Assembly: GCA_045105275.1 (NCBI GenBank)
Contig: JBGCDJ010000003.1
Coordinates: 1 to 64,000 of the forward strand
Direction of reading: 5' to 3'
Origin: Aquirickettsia sp045105275
GTDB taxonomy: Bacteria > Pseudomonadota > Alphaproteobacteria > Rickettsiales > Midichloriaceae
DNA length: 64,000 nucleotides
Shown here: positions 34,877-43,955 of the stretch, in pieces
How the letters are laid out: the number at the start of each line of letters is the position of its first letter
Position numbering within the stretch: the first letter of the stretch is position 1
Made by a program: the position numbers and the translations under genes
The notes under the pieces: model-generated
Seen by the model: only the letters and a program-made list of their open reading frames with translations
Databases searched by the model: none
Told to the model about the DNA's origin: nothing

Positions 34877-35608
34877 ATGAGTGCCTTCCATAGTAAAATA
34901 GAGAAAAATATTTTTATATTATTAGTATTAACAATAATTGTTACGTCAATTGGGGCTACTATTCAAATTTTTCCTTTGTTCAAAAAAGAAATAGCTATGG
35001 AAAGAACAGAACAGCTTAGGCTATATACACCATTAGAATTACAAGGATTTTTTATATATAAAAGAGAAGGGTGCTATGGTTGTCATAGTCAACAAATCAG
35101 GAAATTAACTGATGAGGTTGAAAGATATGGGCATTATTCTTTAGCTGTTGAGAGCATGTATGATTATCCTTTTGCTTGGGGTTCAAAAAGAACCGGTCCA
35201 GATTTAGCAAGAGTTGGGGAAAAATATTCAGACGATTGGCATGTAGAGCATTTACATAATCCACAATCATTAGTGCCAGAATCAATTATGCCAGCTTATC
35301 CATTTTTACTTGAAAGAAATCTGAAAATAGATGATATACAAAATAAGATGTCTGCTTTAAAGTTATCAGGAATGCCATATACAAAAGATTATATAGAGAA
35401 TTATAAGAATGATTTATCTGTACAACTTGGTATTAATCAGGAAATGATTGCTATAGAGGAATTTAGAAAAAGGTATGGAGAAAAGGTAGCAACTAGAAAA
35501 TTTAATAGAAAAGTTGAGCATATTACGGAGATGGATGCATTAGTTGCATATTTGCAAGGTCTTGGAAATAAAATTTATTTAAGCAGTAATCAAGGAAGAA
35601 ATTGGTAG
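34877..35608 (+). CDS. ccoO: Cytochrome cbb3 oxidase monoheme subunit II
   Basis: CcoO carries electrons from CcoP to CcoN. The 243-residue product has one N-terminal membrane anchor (IFILLVLTIIVTSIGATIQI), the heme site GCYGCHSQQIR near residue 65, and the Met ligand region PESIMPAYPFL. It follows ccoN after 8 bases. Confidence 0.95.
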   Translation: MSAFHSKIEKNIFILLVLTIIVTSIGATIQIFPLFKKEIAMERTEQLRLYTPLELQGFFIYKREGCYGCHSQQIRKLTDEVERYGHYSLAVESMYDYPFAWGSKRTGPDLARVGEKYSDDWHVEHLHNPQSLVPESIMPAYPFLLERNLKIDDIQNKMSALKLSGMPYTKDYIENYKNDLSVQLGINQEMIAIEEFRKRYGEKVATRKFNRKVEHITEMDALVAYLQGLGNKIYLSSNQGRNW

Positions 35609-35615
35609 GTACTTT

Positions 35616-35768
35616 ATGAATGAAATATTTTATATTAAGGTAATTACTCTATCTTTTTTAGGATTAAGTGTCGTGGGACTTATGTGCTGGATATTTAGAC
35701 CAAAGTCTAAAAAATTATACGAATCATTAAGCAAAATTCCTTTAAATGAGGAAGAAAAAAATGAATAA
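35616..35768 (+). CDS. ccoQ: Cytochrome cbb3 oxidase small subunit CcoQ
   Basis: A 50-residue frame between ccoO and ccoP starts at the ATG at 35616 (MNEIFYIKVITLSFLGLSVV) with one membrane helix, followed by a charged tail (RPKSKKLYESL ... EEEKNE). Size, topology and position fit CcoQ, which stabilises the complex. The end overlaps the ccoP start by 8 bases. Confidence 0.75.
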   Translation: MNEIFYIKVITLSFLGLSVVGLMCWIFRPKSKKLYESLSKIPLNEEEKNE

Positions 35769-36606
35769 AATGAAAAAGAATAAAGCTTCAAAAACTACGG
35801 GGCATGAATGGGATGGAATAAAGGAGTACGACAATCCTGATCCATTTTGGTTAAGGTTATTTTTTTACATAGCATTATTTTTTGCATTAATATACTGGCT
35901 TTTTTATCCAAGCTGGCCAGTCCCAAATGGTAAGGGTGTGTTGGATTGGTCCTCTAAAAAAGAGTTAAATAAGGACATAAAAAAAATTGAAAAAATAAGG
36001 AGCAAATATCAAGAACAATTTGATAAAAGTAGCTTTGAAGAAATACTAAAAGATAAAAATTTAATGAAATTCGCAAACGCAGGTGGAAAATCCGCATTTC
36101 AAAATAATTGTGCAGTTTGCCATGGTGCTGGAGGAGGAGGAAATATAGGGTATCCAAATTTAACATCAGGAGCGTGGTTATGGGGAGGAAAAACTGATGA
36201 TATATATACTACGCTAAATTATGGTATAAGATCAGGTCATGAAGAAACTAGAGATTCTGCGATGGCTGCTTTTGGAAAAGATAAAATATTAACATCTAAG
36301 CAAGTTGATATTTTAACTAAATATATATTAAATTTAAACAATAAAGACCTTTTTAATAAGGAGGCTGATGCTCTGTATCAAGAACATTGTTCTTCATGTC
36401 ATAGCAAAGATGCTAAAGGAGATAGAGAATTTGGTGCTCCAAATCTTAAGGATGCCATTTGGTTGTACGGAAATGATTACGACACTATTTATGATGTGAT
36501 ATATAATGGCAGAGCTGGTGTGATGCCTTATTGGAAAGATAAGTTGTCTGACTCAACAATTAGGCAATTAGCTATATATATTCATCAACTAGGCGGTGGA
36601 GAATAA
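35761..36606 (+). CDS. ccoP: Cytochrome cbb3 oxidase diheme subunit III
   Basis: CcoP takes electrons from soluble cytochrome c or bc1. I start at the ATG at 35761, which has the ribosome site GAGGAAG 7 bases upstream; an earlier ATG at 35746 lies within that site region. The 281-residue product shows HEWDGIKEYDNPDPFWLRLF before the membrane helix and two heme sites, NCAVCHGAGG and HCSSCHSKD, near residues 118 and 210. It ends the ccoNOQP set. Confidence 0.95.
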   Translation: MNKMKKNKASKTTGHEWDGIKEYDNPDPFWLRLFFYIALFFALIYWLFYPSWPVPNGKGVLDWSSKKELNKDIKKIEKIRSKYQEQFDKSSFEEILKDKNLMKFANAGGKSAFQNNCAVCHGAGGGGNIGYPNLTSGAWLWGGKTDDIYTTLNYGIRSGHEETRDSAMAAFGKDKILTSKQVDILTKYILNLNNKDLFNKEADALYQEHCSSCHSKDAKGDREFGAPNLKDAIWLYGNDYDTIYDVIYNGRAGVMPYWKDKLSDSTIRQLAIYIHQLGGGE

Positions 36607-36624
36607 TATTTAAATTACACTGCT

Positions 36625-37326
36625 ATGATAAACTATCGGTTCCTAAAACAGTATTTAACTAAAATTTCTATAATTACTTTTATCTTATCATTTATTTGTT
36701 TTATATGGGGGCTTTATGTCATATTTTATGACTCTCCTGATGATTATTTGCAAATAAATTTAGTCAAAATATTATATTTGCACGTCCCATCTGCATGGCT
36801 TGCAATATTTTTTTATTTTTCACTTGGGATATTTTCATTACTATTTCTTATTTCAAAAAATCCTATATACGATATTTTTGCAAAATCATTTGCATATGTA
36901 AGCATTTATTTATCAATCTGTACGCTTATAACAGGATCTATTTGGGGAAAACCAGCATGGGGAACATGGTGGATTTGGGATGCAAGATTAACCTCCATGC
37001 TAATATTATTATGTTTTGAAATTTTATATTTTTTGATTAGAAATTCATTTCAAAGTGAATTAAGGAGTGCGAAAATTGCAGCTGCATTTGCTATTTTAGG
37101 TTTATTGGACCTTCCTATAATTAAATTTTCAGTGGATTTATGGGCAACCTTGCATCAAAAAAGTAGTGTCCTTACCTTTGATGGCCCTAAAATCCATGAA
37201 TCAATGCTATATCCATTATTCATTATGTTTTTTTCATTATTTCTTCTTGCAATTTTCATTACATTGATTAGCATTCAACTAGAGATAGTTGGAAGAAAAA
37301 TAAATAATGATATTCTTAAAGAGTAG
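36625..37326 (+). CDS. ccmC: Heme exporter protein CcmC
   Basis: CcmC presents heme to CcmE in system I cytochrome c maturation, which the cbb3 and other c-type cytochromes here need. The 233-residue product has six membrane segments, the tryptophan-rich WGTWWIWDARLTSM motif near residue 112, and the conserved His in LYLHVPSAW and in the WATLHQKSS loop. It follows ccoP after 18 bases and overlaps the next gene by 20 bases. Confidence 0.93.
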   Translation: MINYRFLKQYLTKISIITFILSFICFIWGLYVIFYDSPDDYLQINLVKILYLHVPSAWLAIFFYFSLGIFSLLFLISKNPIYDIFAKSFAYVSIYLSICTLITGSIWGKPAWGTWWIWDARLTSMLILLCFEILYFLIRNSFQSELRSAKIAAAFAILGLLDLPIIKFSVDLWATLHQKSSVLTFDGPKIHESMLYPLFIMFFSLFLLAIFITLISIQLEIVGRKINNDILKE

Positions 37327-38278
37327 TATCAAGATTTTATTGCTTATATCATTTTTTACCCCATCTTTTGCTTTTGGTTATGCTTGGGAAAGAGGTAAAG
37401 ATAAAAAATATAATGATTATAGTTTAATATTTGATCCTGGTTACAAGAGTTCTTTTGATTATAATTTTGATAACAATAGAACCTTACTTTTCAATGATGA
37501 TACAAAAAAACTTATTTTAACAAAATATAAGGAACAAGGTTTATCGGATAGATTTACATTAATAAGTAAATTAGATATTCAAAGAATTTGTAGCAATTTA
37601 GACATAAGGAAAATAGAAAAAAGTGATATAAATCCACCAGATGCAGAGATTATTCCATTTAATTATTATAAAGGAAAAATGAATTTCATAGGAGTGGATT
37701 ATGAAATTGGGCTTAGAACTTTGTTATACAAAAAAAGAGATCATCGTATATCGATTGATTCTATTTTAGGATTCCCAGCAGCTATTCATGGAGAAGGCGG
37801 TACTGATATTTCTAGCCCTTCTCTTAAAATGGGGCTGTCATATGCAAATAAATTTGATTTTAAAAAACTGAAAGAAAATTATTACGAAATAATGTTTGCG
37901 GGTAAAATGAATCCACACATTAAACATAAAGAATTTTTTATGACTTTAATTTTAGGGTTAAAATTAACAGATGAAATTTCTTTATTATTTTCATTAAAGC
38001 ACAATCATCTATATAAAAATTCGTTTGAAAGATATGCCTTCACATCAATTTATAAAAAGATATCTACTAAGGGTTTAAGCGAGGAATCAATAGAAAAATT
38101 AAAATCACATATTGAGCATCATTCTCTTTTAGATAAGAAAAAAATAGAAAATAAAATTAATACAAAAATAAGTTATATGCTTGATAAAAAATATAGTTTA
38201 GCTTTTGATTATTCATATAGGTTTGCTAAAAATATAAGACCTCATACAATAAAATTTTCTATCATTAAGAATTTGTAA
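37307..38278 (+). CDS. Exported outer-membrane-like hypothetical protein
   Basis: The 323-residue product begins with a signal peptide (SSIKILLLISFFTPSFAFGY). The mature part has alternating polar and aromatic strands, several segments ending in aromatic residues, and closes with a strand-like SLAFDYSYRFAKNIRPHTIK plus FSIIKNL, which fits an outer-membrane beta barrel. I cannot name the family. The start codon overlaps ccmC by 20 bases, so the two are probably translated from one message. Confidence 0.6.
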   Translation: MIFLKSSIKILLLISFFTPSFAFGYAWERGKDKKYNDYSLIFDPGYKSSFDYNFDNNRTLLFNDDTKKLILTKYKEQGLSDRFTLISKLDIQRICSNLDIRKIEKSDINPPDAEIIPFNYYKGKMNFIGVDYEIGLRTLLYKKRDHRISIDSILGFPAAIHGEGGTDISSPSLKMGLSYANKFDFKKLKENYYEIMFAGKMNPHIKHKEFFMTLILGLKLTDEISLLFSLKHNHLYKNSFERYAFTSIYKKISTKGLSEESIEKLKSHIEHHSLLDKKKIENKINTKISYMLDKKYSLAFDYSYRFAKNIRPHTIKFSIIKNL

Positions 38279-38354
38279 ATTCATTACCTTGTGTTTTGAT
38301 AATAGCTACAATATATTATAAGCAATATTAACGGTATTTATAGAGGTATAATTA

Positions 38355-38957
38355 ATGTCATTTTTAATTGGTAAAAAAGCTCCTGATTTCAAAGCAACTG
38401 CAATAATGGGAGATAATTCGGCAAACGAGAACTTTGTTTTAAGTGAGTTTTTGTCTGGCAAAAAAGGTATTGTGTTTTTTTATCCTTTGAATTTCACATT
38501 TGTATGTCCATCTGAAATTATAGCATTTGATAAAACACTTGAAGAATTCAAAAAAAGGAACACCGAAGTAGTAGGTGTTAGTATTGATTCACACTTTTCT
38601 CACATAGCGTACAAGAATACAAGCATTGATAATGGAGGAATTGGCAAAATAAAATATCCTCTAGTTTCAGATATAACGAAGGATATTTCTCGTAGTTATG
38701 ATGTATTATTAAACCAAGCAGTGGCACTAAGAGGAACGTTTTTAATTGATGAAGGTTTTGTTATAAGGCATCAAGTAGTTAATGACTTACCACTTGGGAG
38801 AAATGTGGATGAAGCTTTGCGTATGGTGGAAGCGCTTGAATTTCATCAAAAACATGGAGAAGTTTGTCCAGCGAATTGGAAGCCAGGCAAGGCGACTATT
38901 AAGCCAGATGCGGAAGGCATAAAAAATTATCTTAGCAAAAATTCAGGTGAAATTTAA
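38355..38957 (+). CDS. Typical 2-Cys peroxiredoxin (AhpC/Prx type)
   Basis: This thiol peroxidase reduces hydrogen peroxide and organic peroxides. The 200-residue product has the peroxidatic Cys in FTFVCPSEI near residue 53 and the resolving Cys in GEVCPANWKPG near residue 174; the SIDSHFSHIAYKN and GTFLIDEG segments are typical. It is followed after 6 bases by trxB, which fits a thioredoxin-linked peroxide defence unit. A ribosome site AGAGG precedes the ATG. Confidence 0.94.
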   Translation: MSFLIGKKAPDFKATAIMGDNSANENFVLSEFLSGKKGIVFFYPLNFTFVCPSEIIAFDKTLEEFKKRNTEVVGVSIDSHFSHIAYKNTSIDNGGIGKIKYPLVSDITKDISRSYDVLLNQAVALRGTFLIDEGFVIRHQVVNDLPLGRNVDEALRMVEALEFHQKHGEVCPANWKPGKATIKPDAEGIKNYLSKNSGEI

Positions 38958-38963
38958 TAGCCA

Positions 38964-39905
38964 ATGCAAAAATTATATAACACAGAAATTTTAATAATAG
39001 GTTCAGGTCCTGCTGGCTATAGTGCTGCTATTTATGCTGCAAGGTCAGCTCTTGAGCCGATTTTAGTCTCTGGTCAACAGCCAGGAGGGCAACTTACAAT
39101 CACTACTGATGTTGAAAATTACCCTGGATTTGCAGAAACTATCCAAGGTCCATGGCTTATGGAAGAAATGAAACAACAATCTGAAAAAGCTGGAACGCAA
39201 ATTGTGAATGATATAATTGTTAATGTCGATCTCAAATCATATCCTTTTATAGCTTTAGGAGACAGTGGTAACAAATATTTGGCAAATTCAATTGTTATTG
39301 CAACCGGAGCTCAGGCTAAATGGCTTGGTCTAGAATCAGAAAAAAAATTCATGGGCTTTGGTGTGTCGGGGTGTGCAACATGCGATGGATTCTTTTATAA
39401 AAACAAAGAAGTTCTTGTGATAGGTGGCGGTAATACTGCAGTTGAGGAGGCGTTATATCTCACTAATCATGCATCAAAAGTCATTTTAGTGCACCGTAGG
39501 GATAAGCTTAGAGCAGAAAAAATTTTACAGGATAGGCTCTTCAAGCATCCAAAAATTCAAGTTATTTGGGATAGTGCTTTAGAAGAAGTTTTGGGATCAG
39601 AAAAGCCATTATCTGTAGAGGGTGCAAGAATAAAAAATCTTAAGACAGGCAATGTATCTGATTTAAAGGTGGATGGAGTTTTTATTGCTATTGGTCATAA
39701 GCCTAATACGGGCTTATTTAAAGATAAATTAGATATGGATGAAGAGGGATATATTATAACGCAGCCAGACAGCACAAAAACAAGCGTTGAAGGAGTTTTT
39801 GCTGCAGGTGATGTACAGGACAAAATATTTAGACAAGCTGTAACAGCTGCAGGAACTGGATGCATGGCTTCTCTTGAAGCTTTGAAATTTATAGAATCAA
39901 AATAG
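38964..39905 (+). CDS. trxB: Thioredoxin reductase
   Basis: TrxB reduces thioredoxin with NADPH via FAD. The 313-residue product has the FAD motif IIGSGPAGYSAAIYAAR, the redox pair in GCATCDGFF near residue 135, the NADPH motif VIGGGNTAVEEALYL followed by HRRDKLRA, and the late FAD site GVFAAGDVQD. It follows the peroxiredoxin and shares one base with the GTG start of hemF. Confidence 0.97.
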   Translation: MQKLYNTEILIIGSGPAGYSAAIYAARSALEPILVSGQQPGGQLTITTDVENYPGFAETIQGPWLMEEMKQQSEKAGTQIVNDIIVNVDLKSYPFIALGDSGNKYLANSIVIATGAQAKWLGLESEKKFMGFGVSGCATCDGFFYKNKEVLVIGGGNTAVEEALYLTNHASKVILVHRRDKLRAEKILQDRLFKHPKIQVIWDSALEEVLGSEKPLSVEGARIKNLKTGNVSDLKVDGVFIAIGHKPNTGLFKDKLDMDEEGYIITQPDSTKTSVEGVFAAGDVQDKIFRQAVTAAGTGCMASLEALKFIESK

Positions 39906-40735
39906 TGGATAAGTTTGGTAATCAAAAAAAATTAGCAAGCAGTTGGTTTAGAGAGCTAAGAGACGAAATTTGCAATAGATTTGAAAAAATAGAGAAAGAC
40001 AATGGCTCATCAACAACATTTGCACGAAAAAAATGGGATAGAGATGGAGGTGGTGGTGGCGAAATGTCAATTATGCGAGGCTCAATTTTTGAAAAGGTTG
40101 GCGTAAATATATCTACTGTTTATGGAGAATTTTCTGAAAAATTTGCAAAAGAAATGCCAGGTTGTAAAAATGGTAGTAACAAATTTTGGGCAAGTGGAAT
40201 TTCATTGGTGGCGCATATGAATTCACCGCATATTCCAGCAGCTCATTTTAACACGAGGATGATTGTTACTACCAAACAATGGTTTGGAGGGGGAGGAGAT
40301 TTAACTCCAACATTTGTAAATGATGAAGATACAAAAATATTTCATGATCATCTTAAAAATGCATGCGATAAATTTGATAAAAATTATTATACAAAGTTTA
40401 AGAAAAACTGTGATGAGTACTTTTATTTGCCTCATAGAGGTGAATCTAGAGGTGTTGGTGGAATTTTCTATGATTATTTAAATAGTGGTGATTGGCAAAA
40501 AGATTTTGAATTTACCAAGGAAGTTGGTGTACAATTTGAGAAAGCATTTTTAAATATTATTGAGAAAAATATAATGAAGAAGTGGACTAAAAAGGAAAAA
40601 TCTGCACAATTAGATAAAAGAGGGAGATACGTAGAATTTAATTTGTTATACGATCGAGGGACGAAATTTGGACTAATGACTAACGGAAACACAGAAGCAA
40701 TCCTCATGTCTTTGCCTCCTACTGCAACTTGGTAA
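39905..40735 (+). CDS. hemF: Oxygen-dependent coproporphyrinogen III oxidase
   Basis: HemF makes protoporphyrinogen IX from coproporphyrinogen III in heme synthesis. The start is GTG, overlapping the trxB stop by one base. The 276-residue product has FARKKWDRDGGGGGEMSIM, HMNSPHIPAAHFNTR, the signature WFGGGGDLTPTFVNDED, KKNCDEYFYLPHRGESRG and FNLLYDRGTKFGL. Heme made here feeds the c-type cytochromes encoded nearby. The oxygen-dependent form fits aerobic or microaerobic life. Confidence 0.96.
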   Translation: MDKFGNQKKLASSWFRELRDEICNRFEKIEKDNGSSTTFARKKWDRDGGGGGEMSIMRGSIFEKVGVNISTVYGEFSEKFAKEMPGCKNGSNKFWASGISLVAHMNSPHIPAAHFNTRMIVTTKQWFGGGGDLTPTFVNDEDTKIFHDHLKNACDKFDKNYYTKFKKNCDEYFYLPHRGESRGVGGIFYDYLNSGDWQKDFEFTKEVGVQFEKAFLNIIEKNIMKKWTKKEKSAQLDKRGRYVEFNLLYDRGTKFGLMTNGNTEAILMSLPPTATW

Positions 40736-40755
40736 TTTAAATTGAGAGTATTATT

Positions 40756-41328
40756 ATGAAACATAAATTTAGTTCATTAGAAGGAAAAATATTAATGGCG
40801 TCGCCAAGATTAGAAGATCGTTTTTTTGAGAAATCGCTAATATATATTTTTATGCATGATAAAAATGGAGCTTTTGGAGTAATTTTAAATCATGAGATAG
40901 GTTCCGTATCAAATCATGAATTATTAAAATTATTTGATAAAAATATTAATAAAGTCAAAGCTGAGAGGTTACCCATTGTTTTTGGTGGTCCTGTTAATAC
41001 TGAGAGAATTATTGCATTAAGCATTGACAAACAACGAGAAAAACAATTTAGTTCATTGCAATCGATCGTTTTGCATACGGATATACAAAATTTTGTTAAG
41101 AATTTTATCATTAAAAACAATAAATCAAAATTTTTGCTTGCAAGAGGGATTAGCGCATGGGATTCCAGTCAGCTAGAAGATGAGATTGCAGAAAATAGCT
41201 GGTTTATCATTCAACCAAACATCGATTTAATTTTCTCTCATGAGATGAAAAATAAATGGTCTTTTGCTATTGAAGAACTCGGTATAAAAAATTCTACATA
41301 TATTGCTCCGTATTCAGGAAATGCTTAA
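40756..41328 (+). CDS. yqgE: YqgE/AlgH family protein
   Basis: The 190-residue product has the UPF0301 pattern: SLEGKILMASPRLEDRFFEKS at the N-terminus, then GAFGVILNHEIG, FGGPVNTERI and LLARGISAWDSSQLEDEI. Function is not established, although homologues occur widely in Rickettsiales. The last codons overlap the start of ubiG. Confidence 0.93.
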   Translation: MKHKFSSLEGKILMASPRLEDRFFEKSLIYIFMHDKNGAFGVILNHEIGSVSNHELLKLFDKNINKVKAERLPIVFGGPVNTERIIALSIDKQREKQFSSLQSIVLHTDIQNFVKNFIIKNNKSKFLLARGISAWDSSQLEDEIAENSWFIIQPNIDLIFSHEMKNKWSFAIEELGIKNSTYIAPYSGNA

Positions 41329-42064
41329 GGATACGACAATTAACAAAGAAGAAGTCAAAAAATTTTCTGCTTTAGCAAAGGAGTGGTGGGATGAATCAGG
41401 TCAATTTAAACCACTGCATGATATTAATCCCGTTAGAATAAAATTCATTAAAGAGCATATAATAAAGCATTTTAAAATAAATGCTTTAAATGAACAGCTT
41501 TTAGATAATTTTAAATTATTGGATATAGGTTGTGGTGGAGGGTTATTATCGGTACCAATGGCAAGGCTAGGAGCTTGTGTTATTGGCATTGACCCTTCTG
41601 AAGAAAATATTAAAATTGCCAAACAATATGTAAAAGAAAATGAGATAAAAGTTAATTTCAAATGCTCCAGTGTTCAAGGCTTAATCAAAAACAAACATGA
41701 GAAATTTGATATAATTCTTAATATGGAAGTTGTGGAGCATGTTAATAATGTTGAGAATTTCCTTTCGGAAAGCTCAAAATTACTTAAAAAAAATGGTATT
41801 ATGTTCATTTCAACAATTAACAAAACCATTAAATCATTAATTAAAGCAAAATTTGTAGCTGAATACGTTTTAAGATTATTGCCTATAGGGACGCATGAAT
41901 GGAAAAAATTTATTAAACCTGAAGAACTTATTCATGTAATGAATAAAAATCAATTAGAGTTATTAGATATTACCGGTATGAGTTATGATATGATTAATAA
42001 GAATTGGTATTTGTCTGATAATCTCGATGTTAATTATATAGTTTGTTTCAGAAAAATTAAGTAG
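41321..42064 (+). CDS. ubiG: Ubiquinone biosynthesis O-methyltransferase
   Basis: UbiG performs both O-methylations of ubiquinone synthesis. I start at the ATG at 41321, which overlaps the end of yqgE by 8 bases. The 247-residue product has the N-terminal EVKKFSALAKEWWDESGQFKPLH, the SAM motif LLDIGCGGGLLSVPMARLGA near residue 65, EVVEHV, and the C-terminal TINKT and GTHEWKKFI segments typical of UbiG. ubiK in this window acts in the same pathway. Confidence 0.95.
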   Translation: MLKDTTINKEEVKKFSALAKEWWDESGQFKPLHDINPVRIKFIKEHIIKHFKINALNEQLLDNFKLLDIGCGGGLLSVPMARLGACVIGIDPSEENIKIAKQYVKENEIKVNFKCSSVQGLIKNKHEKFDIILNMEVVEHVNNVENFLSESSKLLKKNGIMFISTINKTIKSLIKAKFVAEYVLRLLPIGTHEWKKFIKPEELIHVMNKNQLELLDITGMSYDMINKNWYLSDNLDVNYIVCFRKIK

Positions 42065-42115
42065 AACTTAAAAATATAGCATAGAATGGGGTAACACTCA
42101 TTTCAAAATATTAAT

Positions 42116-42670
42116 TTATGGCTTACTTATTGGTTTATCGGCATGATTTCTTAAATATTCAATCAGATCGATTCGATCATCAAGTTTTTTTATTCCAGCA
42201 AAAGCCATCTTTGTGCCAGAGACATATTTTCTTGGGGATTTTAGGTAATTGATTAATTCCTGAAAACTCCAAACATCGTTAGTACTACCTTTATTGCGCA
42301 TTGCAGTAGAATATACGAATTCATTTTTTGAAGCTACTTTACTATTTATTACATTCCATAAATTGGGTCCAATTTTATTTTTCTCGCCTTTATTGATTGT
42401 GTGGCATATAGAGCATTTTTTAAATGTAGATTCGCCTTTTTTGTAGTCCGCTTTATCAAACAATAATTTTAAATCTAAATTCTCCTCATCTATTACATCC
42501 TCTTGTTTGGCATTATCGTCGTTATTTTCTAGCACCTCAATTTTATAGCCCTTTTTTTTAACGGAAATCTCAGGGTAATAAATTAAATCCCCGATGTTTA
42601 CGCAAAAAACAACGGCAAAAACAGCTAATGCAATAGAAAGTGCAATTTTGTCAAATTCGTAATTATTCAC
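42116..42670 (-). CDS. Membrane-anchored cytochrome c (CycM-like)
   Basis: The 184-residue product has an N-terminal membrane anchor (IALSIALAVFAVVFCVNIG), an acidic linker, and a class I cytochrome c domain with the heme site CSICHTINKGEKNKIGPNLW near residue 90 and the Met ligand in SGTKMAFAGIK. It resembles the membrane-bound c552 that links bc1 and the terminal oxidase in alphaproteobacteria, the natural donor for the cbb3 oxidase encoded nearby. Confidence 0.9.
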   Translation of the reverse strand: MNNYEFDKIALSIALAVFAVVFCVNIGDLIYYPEISVKKKGYKIEVLENNDDNAKQEDVIDEENLDLKLLFDKADYKKGESTFKKCSICHTINKGEKNKIGPNLWNVINSKVASKNEFVYSTAMRNKGSTNDVWSFQELINYLKSPRKYVSGTKMAFAGIKKLDDRIDLIEYLRNHADKPISKP

Positions 42671-42737
42671 TTATTAAATTTTTTTAAACATTCTTTTTTT
42701 ATCTAAGCTATGAGTTTAAAGCAAGTTTAATTTTAAC

Positions 42738-43439
42738 TCATAACTTAATATTTCTTTTTAATGCCAACCAATCCCTCATACCCAAATCTTTTTCAAAATT
42801 TAAAAGATCATCATTACTTTGCATACATATAATGTCATTCGGTATTACTAAATTTTCTAATCCCACGGCTAATGCCGCCACTTGAACTCTACATGCCTTT
42901 TCTAAGTGGTTAGTATAAAACATTGCTTCATGTATAGTTTTGCCACAAGTTAAAGTGCCGTGATTTCTTAAGAACATTACATACTGATCTTCCAAATCTG
43001 AGACAATATTTTCACCGGCTGTTTCTTGCAATGCTAATGAATTATAGTCATGATATTTTATATTATTATAAAAATGCAATGCAAACTGACTTATTGGCAA
43101 CAATCCTTGCTTCATCGCAGAAACAGCCACTCCAGGGATAGTGTGAAGATGGAATATGGCATTTATATCAGATCTTTTTCTATAAATAAGTGAATGTATT
43201 ATATATCCTGTTTTGTTATATCGGTATTCTTTGCCATGCAATACGGTGCCATTAAAATCAACCTCTAAAAAAGACGAGGGAGTAACTTCTGCAAAAAACG
43301 TTCCAAATGGATATATGTAAAAGCTGTTTCCATCACTGCTTCGTGCAGAAAGGTGGGTGTAGGTTAAGTCATCCATTTTTAAATGAGCCAAAATCCTATA
43401 AGCTAGTGCCAAATTTTCTTTTATGGTTTTATCTTTCAT
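42738..43439 (-). CDS. Class II aldolase/adducin family protein
   Basis: The 233-residue product has the class II aldolase fold with metal-binding histidines in AIFHLHTIPG and the later RNHGTLTCGKTIHEAMFYTN, and an N-terminal LAYRILAHLKMDDLTYTHLSARSSDG. Substrate is not clear from sequence; many Rickettsiales carry a homologue annotated as adducin-like. Its proximity to queD is not informative. Confidence 0.85.
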   Translation of the reverse strand: MKDKTIKENLALAYRILAHLKMDDLTYTHLSARSSDGNSFYIYPFGTFFAEVTPSSFLEVDFNGTVLHGKEYRYNKTGYIIHSLIYRKRSDINAIFHLHTIPGVAVSAMKQGLLPISQFALHFYNNIKYHDYNSLALQETAGENIVSDLEDQYVMFLRNHGTLTCGKTIHEAMFYTNHLEKACRVQVAALAVGLENLVIPNDIICMQSNDDLLNFEKDLGMRDWLALKRNIKL

Positions 43440-43465
43440 ATTTTTAAATCATATTGGTGGGCTTA

Positions 43466-43885
43466 TTACGCTTTGACTGTTACATAACAATTAGGTGTTT
43501 CATACAGTTTTATTTGCGTACATTGCACAGATTCATCTTTAAAAATTATCGGACAGACTTTATGTAATAAAAAATAAGCCATATTCTCTGCAGTTGGGTT
43601 CACTTTTAAATAGAATATTTTTTGACCAGTGATTTTTGATATTTTATCACCTAAATCTTTATCTATTATGCTTAATATGGCATTATGATCCCAATTAGTA
43701 TTTAGCCATTTTGTTAATTTTTGCTTAATGATGCTAAAATCGATTACCATTCCTAAGTCATCTAGCTCATCCGATTCGAATGTAGCTTCTAGAGTGTATC
43801 TATGTCCATGAAGCATTTTGCAATTTCCGCTATGTCCAATAATTCTATGAGCAGAATCAAAACCTAAAATTTGTGTACATCTCAT
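43466..43885 (-). CDS. queD: 6-carboxy-5,6,7,8-tetrahydropterin synthase
   Basis: QueD makes a queuosine precursor from dihydroneopterin triphosphate. The 139-residue product has the PTPS pattern: FDSAHRI zinc His, CKMLHGHRYTLEATFES with catalytic Cys and two zinc His, DLGMVIDFSIIK, and the later catalytic DHNAIL. It lies divergent to ispH. Other queuosine genes are not in the window. Confidence 0.93.
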   Translation of the reverse strand: MRCTQILGFDSAHRIIGHSGNCKMLHGHRYTLEATFESDELDDLGMVIDFSIIKQKLTKWLNTNWDHNAILSIIDKDLGDKISKITGQKIFYLKVNPTAENMAYFLLHKVCPIIFKDESVQCTQIKLYETPNCYVTVKA

Positions 43886-43955
43886 TACTAAAAAGTCTTG
43901 TCATATATAGTTTAAGCTATTATTTATACATAAATAATACATATTATACAATATT

